From NCBI RefSeq assembly GCF_016463485.1, contig NZ_JAEMRD010000007.1, forward strand, positions 1 through 44,982: a stretch of DNA of 44,982 bases, written 5' to 3'. Source of the stretch: Brevundimonas sp. Lineage in GTDB: Bacteria; Pseudomonadota; Alphaproteobacteria; Caulobacterales; Caulobacteraceae. The notes under the pieces are model-generated. The model was not told the DNA's origin and ran no database searches. It worked only from the letters and a program-made list of their open reading frames with translations. Positions 7,740 to 16,022 of this stretch are shown piece by piece. The first letter of the stretch is position 1; each line of letters opens with the position of its first letter. The position numbers and the translations under genes are program-made.

Positions 7740-9410
7740 GTGATCCCGATGCCCAGTACCGCCGCGTCACAGCAGTTTCGCACCAAAATGACACCGCTTA
7801 CCAGACGTTCCTCGCTCTCCCTTTTTCTGGGCGGAGTGGCCATGTCGGCTGTGTCCTCAGGGCGTGCCGTTGCGCAGACAAATGAGGAGGCCGCGCCGCT
7901 CGGACGCGAGTGGTCCCACATGAAATGGGCGCGCGGAATCGAGAACCAGAGGAAGGCTGACCTCGGAAACGGGACCTTCCTCAACCCCATCCTCGCCGGC
8001 GATCACCCGGACCCGTCGATCCTGAAGGACGGCGACGACTACTACATGACCTTCTCGTCGTTCGAGTCGGTGCCGGGCATCCACATCTGGCATTCCCGGG
8101 ACCTGGTGAACTGGCAACCAGTGGTCGCGGCCCTGACCAGGAACATCGGCTCGGTGTGGGCCCCCGAGCTGTGCAAACATGACGGCCGGTTCTTCGTCTA
8201 CATCCCCGCCCGCTTCCCCGACTATCGCTCCAGCTATGTGATCTGGGCCGACCGGATCGAGGGGCCGTGGTCCGATCCGGTCGATCTGAAACTGCCCGCC
8301 CATATCGATCCGGGCCACATCGTCGGCGAGGACGGCAAGCGCTACCTGTTCCTGTCGGGCGGCGACATGGTCGAACTGACCGACGACGGCATGGCCACGG
8401 TCGGCGAGATCAAGCACGTCTATGACCCGTGGCACTATCCGGAAAACTGGATCGTCGAGAGCTTCTCGCCCGAGGGCCCCAAGGTCATGCGGCACGGGGA
8501 GTATTTCTACATGATCACCGCCGTGGGCGGCACCTCGGGCCCGCCGACCGGCCATATGGTCATCGTCGCACGGTCGAAGTCGGTCCATGGGCCGTGGGAA
8601 GACGATCCCGCCAACCCGATCGTTCGGACCGCCTCAGGAGCCGAGAAGTGGTGGTCGCGCGGCCATGCGACTCTGGTCGAGGGCCCGGCAGGCGACTGGT
8701 GGATGGTCTATCACGGCTACGAGAACGCCTACTGGACCCTGGGGCGGCAGGCTCTGCTGGATCCCATCGAATGGACCGGGGACGGCTGGTTCCGGGCCAA
8801 GGGCGGCGACCTGGCCGCCCCCCTGCCCAAGCCCGCAGGCGGCGAGGCCGTGCCCCACGGCATGGCCCTGTCTGACGACTTCTCGACCGACAAGTTCGGC
8901 CTGCAATGGAGCTTCTACGCGCCGGAAGCCGAGGAAAAGTCCCGGCTGCGCCGCGAGAACGGCGTCCTTCACATGCGCGCCAAGGGCACAGCGCCCTCGT
9001 CCTGCTCGCCCCTGACCTTCGTGCAGGGCGATCAGGCCTATGAGATCACCTGCGAGATCGATGTCGATCCGGGCGTCACCGCCGGGCTGATCATGTTCTA
9101 CGACCGCGAACTCTATGCCGGGGTCGGGTTCGACAAGGACCGGTTCGTGACCCACCAGTACGGGATCGAGCGCGGCCGCCCGGCCAATCCGTTCGGCACG
9201 AAGATGCATCTGCGGATGACCAACGCCTACAATGTGCTGTTCTTCGACAGCAGCGCGGACGGGGTGACCTGGCGGCGGTTCGACCGGCATATGGAGGTGT
9301 CCGGTTATAACCAGAACGTCCGCAACGGCTTCATGATGCTGAGACCCGGGATCTACTCGGCCGGGAACGGCGAGGCGCGGTTCAGGAACTTCACCTTCAG
9401 GGCCCTCTGA
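7740..9410 (+). CDS. Exported glycoside hydrolase family 43-type enzyme
   Basis: The 556-residue product is a GH43-like glycosidase (arabinofuranosidase or xylosidase type). The five-bladed propeller starts at NPILAGDHPDPS (the Asp near residue 91 is the expected catalytic base), followed by SSFESVPGIHIWHSRDLVNW, VWAPEL, and the likely acid Glu in SPEGPKV. The C-terminal 190 residues (from SDDFSTDKFGLQW) form the concanavalin-like domain typical of GH43 beta-xylosidases. The N terminus contains TRRSSLSLFLGGVAM, a Tat-like or long Sec signal, ending near GRAVAQ. Start choice is uncertain: AGAGGAAA (7728-7735) fits the GTG at 7740; ATG 7749 and ATG 7788 are alternatives, and the last still keeps the RR segment. 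The downstream lyase starts 1 base after the stop, indicating an operon. Confidence 0.87.
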   Translation: MIPMPSTAASQQFRTKMTPLTRRSSLSLFLGGVAMSAVSSGRAVAQTNEEAAPLGREWSHMKWARGIENQRKADLGNGTFLNPILAGDHPDPSILKDGDDYYMTFSSFESVPGIHIWHSRDLVNWQPVVAALTRNIGSVWAPELCKHDGRFFVYIPARFPDYRSSYVIWADRIEGPWSDPVDLKLPAHIDPGHIVGEDGKRYLFLSGGDMVELTDDGMATVGEIKHVYDPWHYPENWIVESFSPEGPKVMRHGEYFYMITAVGGTSGPPTGHMVIVARSKSVHGPWEDDPANPIVRTASGAEKWWSRGHATLVEGPAGDWWMVYHGYENAYWTLGRQALLDPIEWTGDGWFRAKGGDLAAPLPKPAGGEAVPHGMALSDDFSTDKFGLQWSFYAPEAEEKSRLRRENGVLHMRAKGTAPSSCSPLTFVQGDQAYEITCEIDVDPGVTAGLIMFYDRELYAGVGFDKDRFVTHQYGIERGRPANPFGTKMHLRMTNAYNVLFFDSSADGVTWRRFDRHMEVSGYNQNVRNGFMMLRPGIYSAGNGEARFRNFTFRAL

Positions 9411-9411
9411 G

Positions 9412-11007
9412 ATGCTGAACCGTCGCACCTGGCTGCTGACCGCCGCCGCCCTGCCCCTGCTGCCCGCCGTGCCTGCGTTCGCGGCGGAGGCGACGCCCGA
9501 GACGGTCAGGGCCGCCATGGCCAAGGCGACCCGCTTCATGACCGACAAGGTGGCGGTGGGGGGCGGCTATGTTTGGTCCTATCTCGCCGATTTCTCACGG
9601 CGGTGGGGTGAGATGGAGGCCTATCCGTCGATGATCTGGACCCAGGCGCCGGGCACGCCGGAGATGGGCCAGACCTTCCTCGACGCCTGGCACGCCACTG
9701 GCGACGAGATGTACTATGCGGCGGCCGAGAGCACGGCGGCCGCCCTGATCGCGGGCCAGCATCCGTCGGGCGGCTGGAACTATATCATCGACACGGCGGG
9801 CGAGGAGTCGCTGAAGCGCTGGTACGAGACGATCGGCAGGAACGGATGGCGGCTCGAGGAATTCCAGCACTACTACGGCAACGCCACGTTCGACGATCAT
9901 GCGACGGTCGAATGCGGGCGGTTCCTGCTGCGCCTGCACCTCGAAGAGGGCGATCCGAAGTACCGCGCCGCCACCGACAAGGCCGTCGATTTCATCCTGG
10001 AGAGCCAGTATCCGAACGGCGGCTGGCCGCAGCGATATCCGCGCATGGGCGCGTTCTCGAACCACGGCCGTCCCGACTACACCGGCTTCATCACCCTGAA
10101 CGACGAGGTCGCCGAGGAGAACATCAGTTTCCTGCTGCTGGTGCTCCAGCAGTTGAAGGACGAGCGGGTGCGGGCGCCCGTGGTCAAGGCGATGGAGTTG
10201 ATCCTAGCTTTGCAACAGCCGGCGCCGACGCCCGGCTGGGCCATGCAGTACACGCTCGACCTGAAACCCTCTGGCGCACGGACCTATGAACCGGCGGCGA
10301 TTACGCCCCACGGCACGGCGGCCGCGATCGGCCAGTTGCTCGACTACTATGGCCAGACCGGCGAGCGAAAATATCTGGCGCGCATCCCCGAGGCGATCGA
10401 TTGGCTCGCCAGTGTCGAGATCCCTGCGGACAAGCGACCGGCCAGCGGCCTGAACTTCTATCGCAACTACGAACCTGGCACAGCTCGGCTGATCGGAACG
10501 CACCGGCGGGGCTCGAACGCCCAGAACGGCGAATACTGGTCGGACTTCAACACCAGCGACACCCGCGCCGAGAAACGGGTCGATGTGCCGGCCCTGCGTG
10601 CGCGGTTCGACCGGACGGCGGCCCTGTCCACCGAGGCGGCGACGGCGGCCTCGGTGCTGATGGGGCGCGCACCCTCTCTGCTGCCCCGCTATGTCGTCAC
10701 GCGAGCGGTCGGCGGGTCGGATCTGAACATCACGGCGGCCCGGACCCAGTCGGCCAACGATGCGGCCGTGCTGATCGGCGAGTTGAACACCGAGGGCTAC
10801 TGGCCGCTGGAACTGCGCACTACCAGCCATCCCTATCGGGGCGACGGCCCGCCGGCACCGCCGCCCGGCTTCGTCGATCGTGGTCAGGTCGGCGACGAAT
10901 GGGACACCTCACCGTTCACCGAACCGACCGGGCCAATTGGAATATCGACCGGGCTTTACATCAACAACATGAGCCGGTTGATCGGGTATCTTGAGGCACA
11001 CAAGTAG
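9412..11007 (+). CDS. Exported pectate lyase, PL10 type
   Basis: The 531-residue protein is an alpha/alpha-toroid pectate lyase of the PL10 family, which cleaves polygalacturonate by beta-elimination. The family hallmark YPNGGWPQRYP is present (200-210), with the related repeats HPSGGWNY (117-124) and FDDHAT (160-165); NDEVAEENISFLL follows. The N terminus MLNRRTWLLTAAAL...AFA is a twin-arginine-like signal peptide, so the enzyme should be exported. The C-terminal 150 residues (ARFDRTAALSTEAATAAS onward) contain the sugar-contacting part in PL10 enzymes, though I cannot map the catalytic Asp and Arg with certainty. It is translated right after the GH43 gene (1-base gap), so both enzymes probably attack the same pectic polymer. 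Confidence 0.9.
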   Translation: MLNRRTWLLTAAALPLLPAVPAFAAEATPETVRAAMAKATRFMTDKVAVGGGYVWSYLADFSRRWGEMEAYPSMIWTQAPGTPEMGQTFLDAWHATGDEMYYAAAESTAAALIAGQHPSGGWNYIIDTAGEESLKRWYETIGRNGWRLEEFQHYYGNATFDDHATVECGRFLLRLHLEEGDPKYRAATDKAVDFILESQYPNGGWPQRYPRMGAFSNHGRPDYTGFITLNDEVAEENISFLLLVLQQLKDERVRAPVVKAMELILALQQPAPTPGWAMQYTLDLKPSGARTYEPAAITPHGTAAAIGQLLDYYGQTGERKYLARIPEAIDWLASVEIPADKRPASGLNFYRNYEPGTARLIGTHRRGSNAQNGEYWSDFNTSDTRAEKRVDVPALRARFDRTAALSTEAATAASVLMGRAPSLLPRYVVTRAVGGSDLNITAARTQSANDAAVLIGELNTEGYWPLELRTTSHPYRGDGPPAPPPGFVDRGQVGDEWDTSPFTEPTGPIGISTGLYINNMSRLIGYLEAHK

Positions 11008-11018
11008 GACGGCCCGGG

Positions 11019-11035
11019 CCTGACGTCATGTCAGG
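11019..11035. repeat. Small hairpin after the pectate lyase gene
   Basis: CCTGAC and GTCAGG flank a GTCAT loop, 12 bases downstream of the lyase stop, next to the palindrome GGCCCGGGCC (11011-11020). No T-run follows, so it is a weak terminator candidate at best. It may protect the mRNA 3' end. Confidence 0.4.
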
Positions 11036-11107
11036 CGACATCGTGACGCCTTGATCGACGGCCATCCGGTCTTAGGTTGACGCACACCTTCCAACGACCG
11101 GCTCGAC

Positions 11108-11782
11108 ATGGCGGACATGAGAGACATCTTCCGGATCTCGGCCCATTATCCGACGTCGGGTGCTCGGCTGGCGGACCTGATTGTCCACCTGACAGGCCTG
11201 ACCCTGGCCCTGTTCGGCGGCGGGGTGCTGCTGGGCCTGTCGGTGTCGCGCGGCGACGTCGGCCTGATCGCGGCGACCAGCGTCTATGCCGCCGGATTGC
11301 TGGCCATGCTGGGGTTCTCGACCGCGTACAATTTCGCCGCGCCCCGGTTCCAGCCGATCATGCGACGGCTGGATCACGCCGGCATCTTCCTCATGATCGC
11401 GGCCTCCTACACGCCCTTCACCACCCACACCCTGACCGGCGCGTGGGCCTGGGCTATGACCGGGGCAGTGTGGGGGCTGGCGACGCTGGGGGCGCTGGGC
11501 AAGCTGTTCCTGCCGGGCCTCGGCAAGGGCTTCTGGGTCGCTATCTACATCGCCCTGAGCTGGCTGGTGCTGATCGCCTTCCAGCCCATGCTGGCGCACG
11601 GATCCTGGGTCGCCCTGCTGCTGCTCGGCATCGGCGGCCTCGTCTATACGACCGGCGTCCTGTTCTACGTGCAGAAGCGGCTCAAGTATTTCCGCGCCAT
11701 CTGGCACGGCCACGTGGTCGCCGCCGCCAGCGTCCACTGGGTCGCGGTACTGGTCGGAGTGGTTCTGGCCGCCAAGGCCTGA
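11108..11782 (+). CDS. Hemolysin III-family (YqfA/PAQR-like) inner-membrane protein
   Basis: The 224-residue protein has seven predicted membrane segments and the hemolysin III/PAQR fold. Conserved polar residues expected to bind zinc are visible: the Ser/Tyr region near STAYNF (about 74-79), DHAGIFLMIAASYTPF (about 90-105) and the C-terminal HWVAVLVG with preceding HGHVVAAASVH (about 200-216). Members are linked to membrane-lipid homeostasis and are not necessarily haemolytic; ceramidase-like hydrolase activity is only inferred from the eukaryotic PAQR relatives. ATG 11108 is used; an in-frame ATG at 11117 is possible. TTGATCG at 11051-11057 with TCTTAGGTT 12 bases later is a weak promoter candidate. 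The gene converges on hflX with a 9-base gap. Confidence 0.9.
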   Translation: MADMRDIFRISAHYPTSGARLADLIVHLTGLTLALFGGGVLLGLSVSRGDVGLIAATSVYAAGLLAMLGFSTAYNFAAPRFQPIMRRLDHAGIFLMIAASYTPFTTHTLTGAWAWAMTGAVWGLATLGALGKLFLPGLGKGFWVAIYIALSWLVLIAFQPMLAHGSWVALLLLGIGGLVYTTGVLFYVQKRLKYFRAIWHGHVVAAASVHWVAVLVGVVLAAKA

Positions 11783-11791
11783 GGCCCCGTT

Positions 11792-13099
11792 TCAGACGCC
11801 CTGGAACTGTCGCTCGAACCGACCCAGGGCCTGAGGCGCTAGGCGGACCGTCAGGTGGGTGCGGCCCTCCTCATCGGTATCCCTGCCCGTGACCCGTCCA
11901 TGCTCGTAGAGCCAGGCCAGGGCCTCGCCCTGTGACGGCGACAGGATCAACTCGGTCTCGGGATCATCGTCGATCAGGGTGGTGATCCGCTGGCGCAGGG
12001 TCTCGATCCCCTCACCCGTCCAGGCCGAGACGGCGACGGCGCGACCCTCGACCGACAGGCGTTCGGCCTGTCCAAGGATGGTCTCGCGGGTGTCGTCGTC
12101 GAGCAGGTCGATCTTGTTCCAGACCTCGAGGATGCGACGGTTCTTGCCCTCGGGAATCTCGATCTGTTTCAGCACCGCCTCGACATCCTTCGACTGGGCG
12201 TCGGAATCAGGACTGGCGATGTCGCGGACATGCAGGATCAGGTCGGCCTCGCCTACCTCTTCCAGGGTCGCGCGGAAGCTCTCGACCAGTTCGTGCGGCA
12301 GGTCGGAGATGAACCCCACCGTGTCGGCGACGATGGCGGGCCGGCCCTGCGGCAGGCGGATCGTCCGCTGGGTCGTGTCCAGGGTGGCGAACAGCAGGTC
12401 CTTGGCCAGGACCTCGGACCCCGTCAGCCTGTTGAACAGGGTCGATTTGCCGGCGTTGGTATAGCCGACGAGGGCGATGGTCGGGAACGGGACCTTCTGG
12501 CGCTGTTTCCGGTGCAGGCCGCGAGTGCGGCGCACCTCCTCCAGTTCGCCCTTCAGCTTGACGATCCGGTCGGCGATCAGGCGGCGGTCGAGTTCGATCT
12601 GCGTCTCGCCGGGACCGCCGGTCGAGCCGGTGCCGCCGCGTTGCCGCTCCAGGTGGGTCCAGGTCCGGACGAGGCGGGATTTCTCATAGTCCAGCCGGGC
12701 CAGTTCGACCTGCAGCCGGCCTTCCTTGGTGCGGGCACGACGACCGAAGATTTCGAGGATCAGGCCCGTGCGGTCGATGACCTTGCACTCCCATTCCTTC
12801 TCCAGATTGCGCTGCTGGACCGGCGTCAGGTCGTCATCGACGACGACGGCTTCTGCCTCTGCGGCGCGGACCAGGGCCGCCAGTTCCTCGACCTTGCCCG
12901 AGCCGAACAGGGTGGCGGGCGTGATCTTGCGGATACGCACGATCTCTTCGGCGCGGACATCAAGATCCAGCGCACGGGCCAGGCCCACGGCCTCTTGCAG
13001 GCGTTCCTCGGCCAGACGCGAACTGTCGCCGCGTCCGTCGGGATGGATGACGATGGCCCGGATGAGCGGGACGGAATGGTCGATCAGTTTTGAGGTCAA
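11792..13099 (-). CDS. hflX: Ribosome-associated GTPase HflX
   Basis: The 435-residue GTPase binds ribosomes and, in studied bacteria, splits stalled or stress-inactivated ribosomes. It has the HflX N-terminal domain (to about 190, with LFGSGKVEEL and DDDLTPVQQRNLE), the GGPGETQIELDRR linker, and the G domain with G1 GYTNAGKST, G3 DTVGFI and G4 NKID. The C terminus forms the usual small beta domain. Length is typical. The start is TTG at 13099 with AGAG seven bases upstream; no ATG is available near the conserved N terminus. It follows hfq on the same strand after 256 bases containing several hairpins, so it may be read through from hfq or have its own promoter. Confidence 0.96.
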   Translation of the reverse strand: MTSKLIDHSVPLIRAIVIHPDGRGDSSRLAEERLQEAVGLARALDLDVRAEEIVRIRKITPATLFGSGKVEELAALVRAAEAEAVVVDDDLTPVQQRNLEKEWECKVIDRTGLILEIFGRRARTKEGRLQVELARLDYEKSRLVRTWTHLERQRGGTGSTGGPGETQIELDRRLIADRIVKLKGELEEVRRTRGLHRKQRQKVPFPTIALVGYTNAGKSTLFNRLTGSEVLAKDLLFATLDTTQRTIRLPQGRPAIVADTVGFISDLPHELVESFRATLEEVGEADLILHVRDIASPDSDAQSKDVEAVLKQIEIPEGKNRRILEVWNKIDLLDDDTRETILGQAERLSVEGRAVAVSAWTGEGIETLRQRITTLIDDDPETELILSPSQGEALAWLYEHGRVTGRDTDEEGRTHLTVRLAPQALGRFERQFQGV

Positions 13100-13149
13100 G
13101 AAGGCTCTGTCATTGATGATTGACGACGGTGCCTACCACAGACGCCGTC

Positions 13150-13172
13150 ATCCTCGGGCTTGACCCGAGGAT
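13150..13172. repeat. Perfect 9-bp inverted repeat, REP-like
   Basis: ATCCTCGGG and CCCGAGGAT flank a CTTGA loop, giving a hairpin readable from either strand. It sits 50 bases upstream of the hflX start. Hairpins of this form recur between genes in many alphaproteobacterial genomes; copy number in this genome cannot be judged from the window. It lacks a flanking T-run, so I do not call it an intrinsic terminator. Confidence 0.6.
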
Positions 13173-13200
13173 CGGACGATCCGCCCGTGTTGCCTAGATA

Positions 13201-13306
13201 GTGATGCACTGCCTGTGAGCCAAGCCGAAGGCATCACGCGCACGACATCCGGCCCTCGGTTGGGAGCATGAAGCCCGCATGCGGGCGCATGCGGATGGCC
13301 CGAGGG
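13201..13306. other. Hairpin-rich segment between hfq and hflX
   Basis: Three nested or adjacent inverted repeats lie here: GTGATGC (13201-13207) with GCATCAC (13231-13237); CCCTCGG (13253-13259) with CCGAGGG (13300-13306); and inside the latter the perfect palindrome GCCCGCATGCGGGC (13273-13286). There is no coding potential that I trust. On the minus strand the segment is the 3' untranslated region of hfq or the leader of hflX. It could be an mRNA-stabilising or attenuating structure or an sRNA; nothing distinguishes these. Confidence 0.45.
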
Positions 13307-13355
13307 TTAACGGAGATCGGGGATACAATGTCGTTCACCCGGCGCCGGTTGGCGC

Positions 13356-13601
13356 TCAATCCTCGTCGGCTTCCGGCTCGTAGAGCTGGACCGGGGCCGA
13401 GGGCATGATGGTCGAGATGGCGTGCTTGTAGACCAGCTGCGACTGGCCGTCGCGGCGCAACAGCACGCAGAAATTGTCGAACCAGGTCACGATGCCCTGG
13501 AGCTTGACGCCGTTGACCAGGAAGATGGTCAGCGGGGTCTTGGTCTTGCGGACCGAGTTGAGGAAGGTGTCCTGAAGGTTCTGACGCTTGTCTTGCGACA
13601 T
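13356..13601 (-). CDS. hfq: RNA chaperone Hfq
   Basis: The 81-residue Sm-like protein forms hexamers that pair sRNAs with mRNAs. Sm1 ([21 protein letters not shown]) and Sm2 ([10 protein letters not shown], the family YKHA/I box) are intact, as are the N-terminal distal/lateral-face residues Gln and Phe in QNLQDTFLN. The C-terminal tail is short and acidic (YEPEADED), as usual in alphaproteobacteria, rather than the long tail of E. coli. ATG 13601 is chosen because it begins the conserved region; the frame is open 26 codons upstream. AGGA lies 10 bases before it, a weak site. It lies between dat and hflX, the usual alphaproteobacterial order. Confidence 0.97.
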   Translation of the reverse strand: MSQDKRQNLQDTFLNSVRKTKTPLTIFLVNGVKLQGIVTWFDNFCVLLRRDGQSQLVYKHAISTIMPSAPVQLYEPEADED

Positions 13602-13741
13602 GGCAGGTTTGTCCTGTTCTTGCTTGTTACGCCGCGTCGGGGAGAGCGCGGGTCCGGATCGATTGCCCGGCTCGCCCACCCTAGACGAGGGTTCGCGACC
13701 GCCGCAACCGTCCCGGTAGCTTATTCAGGGACTTGGCGGCC

Positions 13742-14602
13742 TCAGATCGCGTCGCGGCGGGTGTCGTCGATGTAGCGTTCGCGCAGACGCGTCGCGATCG
13801 GGCCGGGCTTGCCGTCGCCTATCCTGGTTCCGTCCAGCGACACCAGCGGCATGACGAAGGTGGACGACGCGGTAACGAAAACCTCCCGCGCCCGCTTGGC
13901 CTCCTCGACCGAGAAGGGGCGTTCGTCCAGTTCGACGCCTTCCTCGGCGATCATGGCCAGAAGCTGGGTCCGGGTGACGCCGCGCAGGATGTTGGCCTGG
14001 GTGTCGCGCGTGCGCAGCTTGCCGTTCTCGTCCACGATCCAGGCGTTGGTCGAGGAGCCTTCCGTGACCAGACCCATCTCGTCGTACATCAGGCACTCAT
14101 AGGCACCGGCTTCGCGTGCCGCCTGTTTGGCCAGGACGTTGGGCAACAGGCCCACGGTCTTGATGTCGCAACGGCCCCAGCGGATGTCGGGGCGGGTGAC
14201 ACCGGCCGCGCCCTTGGCGGCCAGGGCCTCGCCCTTGCGCAGGTCGATGCGCTTGGCGGTAACGACGACGCTGGGCGGGGTGTCGATCGGAAACGCGTGG
14301 TCGCGGGGCGCCGTGCCCCGGCTGACCTGCAAGTACAGGATGCCGTTGGTCACCCGGTTTCTCCGGATGGTCTCGTCCAGCACCCGCTTGAGCGCCTGTT
14401 TCGTCATCGGGATCGGGATCTTCAGCTCGGTCAGGCTGCGATGCAGGCGGGTCATGTGCCCGTCCAGATCGCCCAGCCGGCCGTCGAACACCGACCAGAC
14501 CTCATAGACGGCGTCGGCGAACTGATAGCCGCGATCCTCGATATGGACCGTGGCCTGGCTGTGCGGCAGATAGTTTCCGTTGACGTAGGCGACCCGCGAC
14601 AT
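13742..14602 (-). CDS. dat: D-amino acid (D-alanine) aminotransferase
   Basis: The 286-residue PLP enzyme of fold type IV transfers amino groups between D-amino acids and 2-oxo acids, supplying D-Glu or D-Ala for peptidoglycan. Lys148 (RCDIKTVGLLPN) is the expected Schiff-base lysine and Glu181 (VTEGSSTN) the expected pyridine-nitrogen ligand. The pair Arg100 and His102 in RGTAPRDHAFP matches the carboxylate trap typical of D-specific enzymes and argues against a branched-chain aminotransferase. Its ATG shares one base with the ntrX stop (TGATG), so its translation is coupled to the regulator. Placement between ntrX and hfq is seen in related alphaproteobacteria. Confidence 0.93.
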   Translation of the reverse strand: MSRVAYVNGNYLPHSQATVHIEDRGYQFADAVYEVWSVFDGRLGDLDGHMTRLHRSLTELKIPIPMTKQALKRVLDETIRRNRVTNGILYLQVSRGTAPRDHAFPIDTPPSVVVTAKRIDLRKGEALAAKGAAGVTRPDIRWGRCDIKTVGLLPNVLAKQAAREAGAYECLMYDEMGLVTEGSSTNAWIVDENGKLRTRDTQANILRGVTRTQLLAMIAEEGVELDERPFSVEEAKRAREVFVTASSTFVMPLVSLDGTRIGDGKPGPIATRLRERYIDDTRRDAI

Positions 14603-16011
14603 CAGTCGATACTTCCTTCTTCGTCGTCGCCGCCGCGCGAGGGCGACACGCCCAGCGACTTCAGCTTTCTGTGCAGCGCGGAACGCTCCATGCCGATGAA
14701 TGCGGCCGTGCGCGAGATATTTCCGCCGAAACGCATGATCTGGGCCGCCAGATATTCGCGCTCGAACACCTCGCGGGCCTCGCGCAACGGCAGGGCGATG
14801 GTGCGTTCGGCACCCGCCCCGCCACCGGAAGAACCCGAGGCGACCTCCTGAGGCAGCATCTCGGCAGAGATCGGGTCGGCGATGTCGCCGGTGGCCAGGA
14901 TCAGCAGGCGTTCGACGTTGTTCCGCAGCTGGCGTACATTGCCGGGCCAGGGATTGACCTGAAGGACCGCGATCGCGTCGTCGCCCAAGGTCCGGCGTGG
15001 CAGCCCCTGCGAGGCGCTCAGGGTGTCGATGAAGTACTCCACCAGCTCCTGAATGTCCTCGCGCCGTTCGGCCAGGGCCGGTACCCGGATAGGCACGACG
15101 TTCAGGCGGTGGAACAGGTCTTCGCGGAACCGGCCCTCGGTGATCTCGATCTTGAGGTCGCGCGAGGTCGAGGTCACCACCCGGACATCGACCTGGACAT
15201 CCTGTTCGCCGCCGACGCGGCGGAACCGCTGTTCGACCAGGACACGCAGGATTCGGCTCTGGCTTTCGCGCGGCATGTCGCCGACATCGTCCAGATACAG
15301 GGTGCCGTTATGGGCGCGCTCGAAGACGCCGATCTTGCGTGGCCGGCCGTCGTGGCCCTCCTCGCCGAACAGCTCCAGATCGAGGCGTTCGGGCGTCATC
15401 CCGGCGGCCGAGATGGCGACGAACTCGCCGCGCGCACGCGGGCTGGCCTCGTGGATCTGGCGCGCGACCAGTTCCTTGCCGGAGCCGGGAGGGCCGGAGA
15501 TCAGCACGCGGCTATTGGCCGGCGCGACCTTGGCGATCGTCGTGCGCAGGATCTGGGCGGCGGCGGAGCGGCCGATCAGGCCGGTCGGCACCGAGGCCTG
15601 GGCCCGCAGACGGCGGTTCTCGCGCTTCAGGCTGGCCGCTTCCAGCGCGCGCTGAATGACGACCACGAGGCGGTCGGACTTGAACGGCTTTTCGATGAAG
15701 TCATAGGCACCGCGCTTCAGGGCGCTGACCGCCGTCTCGATGTTGCCGTGGCCAGAGATCATGACGACGGGCAGGTCGGCGTCCAGCGCCTTGACCATGT
15801 CGAGCAGTTCCAGCCCATCCATGCCGCCGCCCTGCATCCAGATGTCGAGCACCAGCAAGGTCGGCTTCCTCGCCCGGATGCCCGCCAAGGCCTCCTCGGC
15901 ATTGGAGGCGACGCGGACGGCGTGGCCCTCGTCTTCCAGCAGGCCAGAGACCAGCTCGCGGATGTCCGCCTCATCGTCGACGACCAGAATATCAGCTCCG
16001 GTGGATCGCAT
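14602..16011 (-). CDS. ntrX: Response regulator NtrX lacking the GAFTGA motif
   Basis: The 469-residue regulator has a receiver domain (1-125; acceptor Asp56 in LVLDIWM, Lys108 in IEKPF), an AAA+ domain (about 145-380; Walker A GPPGSGKE at 173-180) and a Fis-type DNA-binding helix-turn-helix (about 425-462; GGNISRTAAFIGMERSALHRKL). The sigma54-contacting GAFTGA loop is missing: between LELFG (212-216) and GVFERA (228-233) the sequence is EEGHDGRPRKI. The Walker B motif reads LYLDDVGD instead of the usual DE. It therefore probably regulates without remodelling sigma54 holoenzyme. It follows ntrY by 11 bases and forms one transcription unit with dusB, ntrY and dat. Confidence 0.96.
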   Translation of the reverse strand: MRSTGADILVVDDEADIRELVSGLLEDEGHAVRVASNAEEALAGIRARKPTLLVLDIWMQGGGMDGLELLDMVKALDADLPVVMISGHGNIETAVSALKRGAYDFIEKPFKSDRLVVVIQRALEAASLKRENRRLRAQASVPTGLIGRSAAAQILRTTIAKVAPANSRVLISGPPGSGKELVARQIHEASPRARGEFVAISAAGMTPERLDLELFGEEGHDGRPRKIGVFERAHNGTLYLDDVGDMPRESQSRILRVLVEQRFRRVGGEQDVQVDVRVVTSTSRDLKIEITEGRFREDLFHRLNVVPIRVPALAERREDIQELVEYFIDTLSASQGLPRRTLGDDAIAVLQVNPWPGNVRQLRNNVERLLILATGDIADPISAEMLPQEVASGSSGGGAGAERTIALPLREAREVFEREYLAAQIMRFGGNISRTAAFIGMERSALHRKLKSLGVSPSRGGDDEEGSID

Positions 16012-16022
16012 ATCGCCTCGCT

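Noticed and set aside
13304..13313. Possible CtrA half-site (GGTTAAC)
   Set aside because: Only one TTAAC half is present, with no partner TTAA at 7-base spacing.
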